From the NCBI RefSeq assembly GCF_016863115.1, contig NZ_BOOG01000019.1, forward strand, positions 1-64,000: a stretch of 64,000 bases of DNA, read 5' to 3'. This stretch comes from Sphaerimonospora thailandensis (GTDB lineage Bacteria; Actinomycetota; Actinomycetes; Streptosporangiales; Streptosporangiaceae). This document shows positions 57,662 through 64,000 of the stretch, piece after piece. The translations under genes and the position numbers were made by a program. Within the stretch, counting starts at the first letter, position 1, and the number at the start of each line of letters is the position of its first letter. The notes below the pieces were generated by a model, which was given only the letters and a program-made list of their open reading frames with translations, ran no database searches and had not been told where the DNA came from.

Positions 57662-58495
57662 GTGAAATACGTGCCCGGGAGGACGAACGCCGAGGGGGCC
57701 GCGCGGCAGCGGCCGTCGTCGGTCACGCCCGAGCACGCGGATACCAAGCACATGGACACGAAGAACGGGGACCTCAAGCACGGGGACATCGGGGCCGAAC
57801 GCGGCACCCGGGCCCGTGTCGCGAGGCTGATCCTGGAGCACGGTCCCGTCACCGCCGCCGCGCTGGGCGAGCGGCTCGGGCTGACCCCGGCCGCGGTGCG
57901 CCGCCACCTCGACGCGCTGCTCGCCGACGGGATGATCGAGCCCCGTACGGCCGGGCCGTACGGCAGGCGGGGGCGCGGCAGGCCGGCGAAGATGTTCACC
58001 ATCACCGACGCGGGCCGCAGTGCCTTCGTCCACGCCTACGATGACCTGGCCGGCAGCGCTCTGCGTTTCCTGGCCGAGCGCATGGGCGGCGAGGCGGTGT
58101 CGGAGTTCGCGCGCGCCCAGGTGTCCGGCCTGGTCGGCATGCTGGAGGCGGTCATGCGCGAGGTGCCCGCCGAGCAGCGGATCAGGGTGCTCGCCGAGGC
58201 GCTGTCGGCCGAGGGCTACGCTGCTTCGGCCAGCAAGACGGGCAGCGGCGGTGAGCAGCTCTGTCAGCATCACTGCCCGGTGGCGCACGTCGCGGCGGCG
58301 TTCCCCCAGCTGTGCGAGGCCGAGACCGAGGCGTTCGCTCGGCTGCTCGGCACCCCGGTGCAGCGACTGGCCACGATCGCCAACGGCGACGGGGTCTGCA
58401 CCACGCATGTGAGCTCCCACGCGCTGGCCGAACGGCGGGTGCGTGTCCCCGAGCCGAGCACATCCATATCGACGAGCAAGGAGTCCGGAAGGTGA
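57662..58495 (+). CDS. sufR: Fe-S cluster-binding repressor SufR
   Basis: This 277-residue regulator has a winged helix-turn-helix ([20 protein letters not shown], then [20 protein letters not shown]) and a C-terminal sensory domain with cysteines at C201, C205, C218 and C246 ([24 protein letters not shown]) that should hold an Fe-S cluster. SufR represses the suf operon when cluster supply is adequate. GTG 57662 is chosen for the promoter position. It overlaps sufB by GTGA. An iron-box-like site lies upstream. Confidence 0.92.
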   Translation: MKYVPGRTNAEGAARQRPSSVTPEHADTKHMDTKNGDLKHGDIGAERGTRARVARLILEHGPVTAAALGERLGLTPAAVRRHLDALLADGMIEPRTAGPYGRRGRGRPAKMFTITDAGRSAFVHAYDDLAGSALRFLAERMGGEAVSEFARAQVSGLVGMLEAVMREVPAEQRIRVLAEALSAEGYAASASKTGSGGEQLCQHHCPVAHVAAAFPQLCEAETEAFARLLGTPVQRLATIANGDGVCTTHVSSHALAERRVRVPEPSTSISTSKESGR

Positions 58496-59904
58496 CTGTC
58501 ACCGACCGCCCGGAGCTGGAAGGCCTCGGGAATTACAAGTTCGGCTGGGCCGACACGGACGTGGCCGGCGCCACCGCCCGGCGTGGACTGTCGGAAGAGG
58601 TCGTCCGCGACATCTCCGCGCTCAAGAACGAGCCGGAGTGGATGCTCGACCTGCGTCTGAAGGGTCTCCGGCTGTTCGGCAAGAAGCCCCTGCCGACCTG
58701 GGGCGCCGATCTCACGACCATCGAGTTCGAGAACATCAAGTACTTCGTCCGCTCCACCGAGAAGCAGGCCGCGTCCTGGGACGAGCTGCCGGCGGACATC
58801 AAGAACACCTACGACAGGCTCGGCATCCCCGAGGCGGAGAAGCAGCGCCTCATCGCCGGTGTCGCGGCGCAGTACGAGTCCGAGGTCGTCTATCACAAGA
58901 TCCGTGAGGACCTCGAGCAGAAGGGCGTCATCTTCGTCGACACCGACACCGGCCTGCGCGAGCACGAGGACATCTTCAAGGAATACTTCGGCACGGTCAT
59001 CCCGGTGGGCGACAACAAGTTCGCCGCGCTGAACACCTCGGTCTGGTCGGGCGGCTCGTTCATCTACGTCCCGCCGAACGTGCACGTCGAGATCCCGCTG
59101 CAGGCCTACTTCCGGATCAACACCGAGAACATGGGCCAGTTCGAGCGGACCCTGATCATCGTGGACGAGAACTCCTACGTGCACTACGTGGAGGGCTGCA
59201 CGGCCCCGATCTACTCGTCCGACTCGCTGCACTCGGCGGTCGTCGAGATCATCGTGAAGAAGGGCGCCCGCTGCCGCTACACGACGATCCAGAACTGGTC
59301 GAACAACGTCTACAACCTGGTCACCAAGCGCGCCGTGGCGTACGAGGGCGCGACCATGGAGTGGATCGACGGCAACATCGGCTCCAAGGTCACGATGAAG
59401 TACCCGGCCGTCTACCTCATGGGCGAGCACGCCAAGGGCGAGACCCTGTCGGTCGCCTTCGCCGGTGAGGGCCAGCACCAGGACGCCGGCGCCAAGATGG
59501 TGCACCTCGCGCCGAAGACGTCGTCGACGATCGTGTCCAAGTCGGTCGCGCGCGGCGGCGGCCGGACGTCCTACCGCGGTCTGGTGCAGATCGACGAGGG
59601 CGCCGCCGGCTCGGCCTCGACGGTCAAGTGCGACGCGCTGCTGGTCGACCAGATCAGCCGGTCGGACACCTACCCGTACGTCGACGTCCGCGAGGACGAC
59701 GTGTCGATGGGCCACGAGGCCACGGTCTCCAAGGTGTCGGAGGACCAGCTCTTCTACCTGATGAGCCGCGGCCTGACCGAGGACGAGGCGATGGCGATGA
59801 TCGTGCGCGGCTTCGTCGAGCCGATCGCCCGCGAGCTCCCCATGGAGTACGCGCTGGAGCTGAACCGCCTGATCGAGCTGCAGATGGAAGGAGCTGTCGG
59901 CTGA
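58492..59904 (+). CDS. sufB: SUF scaffold subunit SufB
   Basis: This 470-residue protein is the central scaffold of the SufBCD complex that builds Fe-S clusters. It contains the beta-helix core with [43 protein letters not shown] and the C-terminal [20 protein letters not shown] see no intein, although mycobacterial SufB often carries one. GTG 58492 has AAGGAG upstream and overlaps sufR; the stop overlaps sufD (TGATG). Confidence 0.96.
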   Translation: MTVTDRPELEGLGNYKFGWADTDVAGATARRGLSEEVVRDISALKNEPEWMLDLRLKGLRLFGKKPLPTWGADLTTIEFENIKYFVRSTEKQAASWDELPADIKNTYDRLGIPEAEKQRLIAGVAAQYESEVVYHKIREDLEQKGVIFVDTDTGLREHEDIFKEYFGTVIPVGDNKFAALNTSVWSGGSFIYVPPNVHVEIPLQAYFRINTENMGQFERTLIIVDENSYVHYVEGCTAPIYSSDSLHSAVVEIIVKKGARCRYTTIQNWSNNVYNLVTKRAVAYEGATMEWIDGNIGSKVTMKYPAVYLMGEHAKGETLSVAFAGEGQHQDAGAKMVHLAPKTSSTIVSKSVARGGGRTSYRGLVQIDEGAAGSASTVKCDALLVDQISRSDTYPYVDVREDDVSMGHEATVSKVSEDQLFYLMSRGLTEDEAMAMIVRGFVEPIARELPMEYALELNRLIELQMEGAVG

Positions 59905-61022
59905 TGGGCCTGGACACGAAGCCGCTGTCGACGCTGCACGAGATCTCGTCGTACAACGTGGCGGACTTCCCGGTGCCGACCGGGCGCGAGGAGGAGTGGC
60001 GGTTCACCCCGCTGTCGCGCCTGCGCGGCCTGCACAACGGCAAGGCCGAGATCACCGGTGGCGTCGTGGTCGAGGTGGACGCCGCCCCGGAGGCGACCGT
60101 CGAGACCGTCGGCCGTGAGGACTCTCGGATCGGCCGGGCGTACGTGCCGGCCGACAGGGTCAGCGCCCAGGCGTACTCGTCGTTCGAGAAGGCGACGGTC
60201 GTCACGGTGCCGCGCGAGGCCGTCACGTCGAAGCCGATCGTGATCAACGTGCGGGGGACGGGCGGCGCGGCGTACGGCCACATCCTGGTCGACGTCGGCC
60301 CGATGGCGCAGGCCGTGGTCGTGCTGGACCACCGCGGCGGCGCGCTCTACGCCGACAACGTCGAGTTCGACGTCGCCGAGGGCGCCACGCTGAAGGTGGT
60401 CAGCCTGCAGGACTGGGACGACGACGCGGTGCACGTCTCGCACCACCATGCCAGGATCGGCAAGGACGCCACGTTCCGGTCGTTCGTGGTCACCCTCGGC
60501 GGCGACCTCGTACGGCTGTCGCCCTCGGTGTCGTACACGGCGCCCGGCGGCGAGGCGGACCTGACCGGGCTGTACTTCGCCGACGCCGGCCAGCACCTGG
60601 AGCACCGCCTGCTGGTCGATCACACGGTGCCGAACTGCCGCAGCAACGTGACCTACAAGGGCGCGCTGCAGGGCGACGGCGCCCACGCGGTGTGGATCGG
60701 CGATGTGATCATCCGGGCGGAGGCCGAGGGCACCGACACCTACGAGCTGAACCGGAACCTGATCCTCACCGACGGCGCCCGCGCCGACTCGGTGCCGAAC
60801 CTGGAGATCCTCACCGGCGAGGTCGCCGGGGCGGGCCACGCGTCCGCCTCCGGCCGCATCGACGACGAGCAGATCTTCTACCTCCAGGCCCGCGGCATCC
60901 CGTTCCAGGAGGCCCGCCGCCTGGTCGTGCACGGGTTCTTCGCCCAGCTCCTGGAGAAGATCGAGGTCCCCGAGATCCGGGAGCGGGTGCTCTCGGCGGT
61001 CGAAGCGGAGCTGGCCCGATGA
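59904..61022 (+). CDS. sufD: SUF scaffold subunit SufD
   Basis: This 372-residue beta-helix protein pairs with SufB and SufC and is needed for iron acquisition by the complex. Landmarks are REEEWRFTPLSRL near the N-terminus and DNVEFDVAEGATLKVVSL and FYLQARGIPFQEARRLVV toward the end. ATG 59904 overlaps the sufB stop; the stop overlaps the Rieske ferredoxin gene start (ATGA). Confidence 0.95.
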   Translation: MGLDTKPLSTLHEISSYNVADFPVPTGREEEWRFTPLSRLRGLHNGKAEITGGVVVEVDAAPEATVETVGREDSRIGRAYVPADRVSAQAYSSFEKATVVTVPREAVTSKPIVINVRGTGGAAYGHILVDVGPMAQAVVVLDHRGGALYADNVEFDVAEGATLKVVSLQDWDDDAVHVSHHHARIGKDATFRSFVVTLGGDLVRLSPSVSYTAPGGEADLTGLYFADAGQHLEHRLLVDHTVPNCRSNVTYKGALQGDGAHAVWIGDVIIRAEAEGTDTYELNRNLILTDGARADSVPNLEILTGEVAGAGHASASGRIDDEQIFYLQARGIPFQEARRLVVHGFFAQLLEKIEVPEIRERVLSAVEAELAR

Positions 61023-61339
61023 GCGCCGAATGGGAGAGGGTCTGCTCCCTCGACGACATCCCGGACGAGGGCACCATCGGTGTGGAGGTCGGCGACGTCC
61101 CGGTCGCGGTCGTCCGCGTCGGCGACGAGGTGTTCGCCCTGCACGACGTCTGCACGCACGCCGAGGTGAAGCTCAGCGAGGGCGACGTCTACGACCACAC
61201 GCTGGAGTGCTGGCTGCACGGCTCGTGCTTCGACCTGCGCAGCGGCAAGCCCACCGGACCGCCCGCGACCAAGCCAGTGAACGTCTACCGAGTCAAGATC
61301 GAAGGCGATGACGTGTTCGTCTCGCTCTCGAAGGAGTGA
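61019..61339 (+). CDS. Rieske-type ferredoxin of the suf operon
   Basis: This 106-residue protein resembles the Rieske ferredoxins of non-heme iron oxygenases: CTHAEVKLSEGD and CWLHGSCFDLRSG carry the two Cys and two His ligands of a [2Fe-2S] cluster. It lies between sufD and sufC with overlapping codons, so it is made together with the SUF machinery. It could donate electrons to sulfur reduction or cluster assembly, or be a main client; both are inference. Mycobacterium tuberculosis has no such gene at this place. Confidence 0.88.
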   Translation: MSAEWERVCSLDDIPDEGTIGVEVGDVPVAVVRVGDEVFALHDVCTHAEVKLSEGDVYDHTLECWLHGSCFDLRSGKPTGPPATKPVNVYRVKIEGDDVFVSLSKE

Positions 61340-61342
61340 AAC

Positions 61343-62089
61343 GTGCCTACCCTTGAGATCCGTGACCTGCACGTCGCCGTCGGCGACAAGGAGATCCTGC
61401 GCGGCGTCGACCTGACCATCGCGGCGGGGGAGACCCACGCCATCATGGGGCCGAACGGCTCCGGCAAGTCGACCCTGGCCTACGCCCTCGCCGGTCACCC
61501 CAAGTACACGATCACGTCGGGCACCGTGCTGCTCGACGGCGAGGACGTGCTGGCGATGTCCGTCGACGAGCGCGCCCGGGCCGGCCTGTTCCTGGCCATG
61601 CAGTACCCCGTCGAGGTGCCCGGCGTCAGCGTCTCCAACTTCCTGCGCTCGGCGATCACGTCGGTCCGCGGTGAGGCGCCCAAGCTGCGCCAGTTCGCCA
61701 AGGACCTGAAGACCGGGATGGACGCGCTGTCCATCGACTCCGCCTTCGCCCAGCGCAACGTCAACGAGGGCTTCTCCGGCGGTGAGAAGAAGCGCCACGA
61801 GATCCTCCAGCTCGAACTGCTCCAGCCGAAGATCGCCGTGCTCGACGAGACCGACTCCGGTCTCGACGTCGACGCCCTGCGCGTCGTGTCCGAGGGCATC
61901 AACCGGTTCCGGAGCAGCGGCGACACCGGCGTGCTGCTGATCACGCACTACACCCGCATCCTGCGGTACGTGAAGCCCGAATTCGTGCACGTCTTCGCCG
62001 GCGGCCGGATCGTCGAGGAGGGCGGCCCCGAGCTCGCCGAGAAGCTGGAGGCCGAGGGGTACGAGGCATACGCGAAGGCCTCCGCCTGA
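61343..62089 (+). CDS. sufC: SUF ATPase SufC
   Basis: This 248-residue ABC-type ATPase drives the SufBCD complex. Walker A GPNGSGKSTLA is near residue 35, the signature is FSGGEKKRHEILQLELL and Walker B is IAVLDETDSGLDVD, with the Glu replaced in the usual SufC way and the H-loop in LLITHYTRIL. GTG 61343 follows the ferredoxin gene by 3 bases and has AAGGAG upstream. Its stop overlaps sufS (TGATG). Confidence 0.96.
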   Translation: MPTLEIRDLHVAVGDKEILRGVDLTIAAGETHAIMGPNGSGKSTLAYALAGHPKYTITSGTVLLDGEDVLAMSVDERARAGLFLAMQYPVEVPGVSVSNFLRSAITSVRGEAPKLRQFAKDLKTGMDALSIDSAFAQRNVNEGFSGGEKKRHEILQLELLQPKIAVLDETDSGLDVDALRVVSEGINRFRSSGDTGVLLITHYTRILRYVKPEFVHVFAGGRIVEEGGPELAEKLEAEGYEAYAKASA

Positions 62090-63378
62090 TGACGAGCAGC
62101 GACGTCCGGCCGGCGGCGAGCGCGGGGAGCCTCGACGTGGAGAGGATCAGGAAGGACTTCCCGATCCTCTCCCGCGAGCTGCCCGGCGGCCGCGAGCTGG
62201 TCTACCTCGACTCGGCGAACTCCTCGCAGAAGCCGATCCAGGTGATCGACACCATGCGCGAGCACCTGATGTCGCACTACGGCAACGTCGGCCGCGCCCT
62301 GCACGTGCTGGGCAGCGAGTCCACCGAGGCGTACGAGTCGGCCCGCGACAAGATCGCCGCGTTCGTCGGCGCGCCGTCGCGGGAGGAGGTGATCTTCACC
62401 AAGAACGCCTCCGAGGCGATCAACCTGGTGGCGTACGCCTTCGGCAACCCGGTGAACACCGACGAGCGGTTCCGTGTCGGCCCCGGTGACGAGATCGTCA
62501 TCAGCGAGATGGAGCACCACTCCAACATCGTGCCGTGGCAGCTGCTCGCGCAGCGGACCGGTGCGACGCTGCGCTGGTTTCCGGTGACGGACGAGGGCCG
62601 CCTCGACGTCTCCGGCCTGGAGGAACTGGTCACCGAACGCACCAAGATCGTGTCGATCGCGCACCAGTCGAACGTGCTCGGCACGGTCAACTCGGTCTCG
62701 CCGATCCTGGCGCGGGCCCGCGAGGTGGGCGCGCTGATGATGCTCGACGCGTCGCAGTCGGTGCCCCACCAGGCCGTCGACGTGCGCGAGCTCGGCGTCG
62801 ACTTCGTGGCCTTCACCGGGCACAAGATGACCGGCCCGTCCGGCATCGGCGTCCTGTGGGGCCGCCGCGAGCTGCTCGAGGCGATGCCGCCGTTCCTCGG
62901 CGGCGGCGAGATGATCGAGGCGGTCTGGATGGACCGCTCGACCTACGCCCCGGTGCCGCACAAGTTCGAGGCGGGCACGCCGCCCATCGTCGAGGCGGTG
63001 GGTCTCGGCGCGGCCGTCGACTACCTCACCTCGGTCGGCATGGACCAGATCAAGGCGCACGAGCGGACGCTCACCCAGCACGCCCTGGACGCGCTGACGG
63101 AGATCCCCGGGCTGAGGATCATCGGTCCGCGCACCGTGGTCGCCCGCGGTGGCACGGTCTCCTTCACCCTGGAGGGCATCCACCCCCACGATGTCGGCCA
63201 GATCCTCGACGACGTGTACGGCATCGCGGTGCGGGTAGGCCACCACTGCGCCCGGCCGCTCCACCTGCGCTTCGGCATCCCGGCGACCACCCGGGCGTCT
63301 TTCTACCTGTACAACACGACGGCCGAGATCGACGCGCTCGTCCGCGGCCTCCACCACGTGCAGAAGGTGTTCGGCTGA
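62089..63378 (+). CDS. sufS: cysteine desulfurase SufS
   Basis: This 429-residue PLP enzyme releases sulfur from cysteine. The PLP lysine is K246 in TGHKMTGPSGIGVLWG, and the persulfide cysteine is C387 in RVGHHCARPLHLRFG, the class II (SufS) pattern. The N-terminal 20 residues are variable. ATG 62089 overlaps the sufC stop. It is followed after 3 bases by sufU, its sulfur acceptor. Confidence 0.96.
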   Translation: MTSSDVRPAASAGSLDVERIRKDFPILSRELPGGRELVYLDSANSSQKPIQVIDTMREHLMSHYGNVGRALHVLGSESTEAYESARDKIAAFVGAPSREEVIFTKNASEAINLVAYAFGNPVNTDERFRVGPGDEIVISEMEHHSNIVPWQLLAQRTGATLRWFPVTDEGRLDVSGLEELVTERTKIVSIAHQSNVLGTVNSVSPILARAREVGALMMLDASQSVPHQAVDVRELGVDFVAFTGHKMTGPSGIGVLWGRRELLEAMPPFLGGGEMIEAVWMDRSTYAPVPHKFEAGTPPIVEAVGLGAAVDYLTSVGMDQIKAHERTLTQHALDALTEIPGLRIIGPRTVVARGGTVSFTLEGIHPHDVGQILDDVYGIAVRVGHHCARPLHLRFGIPATTRASFYLYNTTAEIDALVRGLHHVQKVFG

Positions 63379-63381
63379 GTC

Positions 63382-63825
63382 ATGATCGCTGAATCCATGT
63401 ACCAGGAGCTGATCCTGGAGCACTACAAGCGCCCCCAGGGCCGGGGGCTGCGCGAGCCGTACGACGCGGAAGTCCACCATGTGAACCCGACCTGCGGCGA
63501 CGAGGTCACGCTGCGGGTGAAGCTGGCCGACGGCGGCAAGGTGCAGGACGTCTCCTACGACGGCCAGGGATGCTCGATCAGCCAGGCCGCCGCCTCGGTG
63601 CTGCACGATCTCGCCACCGGGTCGACGGTGGAGGAGTCGCTCGCGGTCGTCGACGAGTTCACCCGGCTGATGCAGGGCAGGGGCCAGGTCGAGGCCGACG
63701 AGGACGTGCTGGGCGACGCGGTGGCCTTCGCCGGGGTGGCGAAGTTCCCCGCCCGCGTCAAGTGCGCCCTGCTGGCCTGGATGGCCTACAAGGACGCGGT
63801 GTTGAGAAGCCAGGAGGCGATGTGA
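63382..63825 (+). CDS. sufU: sulfur-transfer protein SufU
   Basis: This 147-residue zinc-dependent sulfurtransferase accepts persulfide sulfur from SufS. The ligands are in NPTCGDEVTL, DGQGCSISQAAASVL and RVKCALLAW; the 18-residue insert that separates SufU from IscU is present between the second and third cysteines. ATG 63382 follows sufS by 3 bases. Its stop overlaps the next gene by GTGA. Confidence 0.95.
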   Translation: MIAESMYQELILEHYKRPQGRGLREPYDAEVHHVNPTCGDEVTLRVKLADGGKVQDVSYDGQGCSISQAAASVLHDLATGSTVEESLAVVDEFTRLMQGRGQVEADEDVLGDAVAFAGVAKFPARVKCALLAWMAYKDAVLRSQEAM

Positions 63826-64000
63826 GCAAGCCGACGGAGACCCCGACAACCACCTATGAAGGGGATGTCTCCACCGATGAGGTGCTGGAGGCGCTGAGGG
63901 ACGTCGTCGACCCCGAGTTGGGCATCAACGTCGTCGACCTCGGCCTGATCTACGGGGTCAACCTCGACCCCGCCGGCGAGGGGGAGCGCCCCATCGCGAC
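63822..64000 (+). CDS. sufT: SufT/MIP18-family metal-sulfur cluster assembly factor (partial)
   Basis: The first 59 codons are in the window and the gene continues beyond it. After a Thr-rich start it reads VLEALRDVVDPELGINVVDL followed by GLIYGV, the signature of the DUF59/SufT family, which helps mature Fe-S proteins. GTG 63822 overlaps sufU and is preceded by AGGAGGCGAT. It is the last recognised gene of the operon and corresponds to Rv1466. Confidence 0.92.
   Translation, partial: MSKPTETPTTTYEGDVSTDEVLEALRDVVDPELGINVVDLGLIYGVNLDPAGEGERPIA

Noticed and set aside
58492-59904. Intein in sufB
   Set aside because: Mycobacterial sufB often has one, but here the protein is continuous at normal length with no splicing motifs.

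Overview
This is a gene-dense chromosomal window from a high-GC, sporulating-type actinobacterium. The gene order recN-steA-steB, uvrC-rapZ-yvcK-whiA-gap-pgk-tpiA-secG, pgl-opcA-zwf-pgi-tal-tkt with divergent ctaB, and sufR-sufB-sufD-sufC-sufS-sufU-sufT is the conserved actinobacterial backbone also seen around Rv1691-Rv1699 and Rv1420-Rv1466 of Mycobacterium tuberculosis. The presence of whiA, the absence of any mycolate or mycomembrane gene, and the overall style suggest Streptosporangiales (Streptosporangium, Nonomuraea or Microbispora type). That placement is an inference from gene content.

Layout. 0-7.3 kb: a protein with a long Arg/Gly/Asp-rich disordered region joined to a TPR domain, an MBL-fold hydrolase, an SSB-like OB protein, a DUF1015 protein, a short TPR protein and a HAD phosphatase. 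7.2-13.9 kb: SCP2-like protein, tlyA, nadK, recN and the cell-separation pair steA/steB. 14.0-17.9 kb: an overlapping three-gene module (PNPT-family transferase, MurJ-like flippase, GT4 glycosyltransferase) that looks like an uncharacterised lipid-linked glycan pathway. 17.9-20.7 kb: a yybP-ykoY-type riboswitch in front of a TerC-family protein, then psd and pssA. 20.8-30.4 kb: uvrA, a Tat-type Rieske lipoprotein, uvrC, rapZ, yvcK and whiA. 30.5-34.3 kb: gap-pgk-tpiA, secG and rbpA. 34.3-40.9 kb: accessory genes, including a two-gene catabolic operon and a stretch with several damaged genes. 40.9-50.4 kb: the oxidative pentose phosphate operon facing ctaB. 50.4-57.5 kb: a Tat lipoprotein, a PrsW-type protease, ctaA, ABC-transporter relics, an EamA transporter and an ABC exporter. 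57.6-64 kb: the SUF iron-sulfur assembly operon, running off the end of the window in sufT.

How it works together. Most genes are housekeeping: DNA repair (recN, uvrA, uvrC), central carbon flow (gap-pgk-tpiA and the pentose phosphate operon), heme o/heme A synthesis (ctaB, ctaA), phospholipid synthesis (psd, pssA) and Fe-S assembly. Stop/start overlaps of 1-4 bases indicate translational coupling within most operons. The most interesting points are the Mn-type riboswitch whose expression platform can hide the terC ribosome binding site, the envelope module next to steAB, the RGG/RD-rich TPR protein, an iron-box-like site upstream of sufR, an 11-bp duplication that breaks a methyltransferase, and a pair of branched-chain amino acid transporter fragments joined head to head. 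I found no CRISPR array, prophage, insertion sequence, tRNA or rRNA gene.
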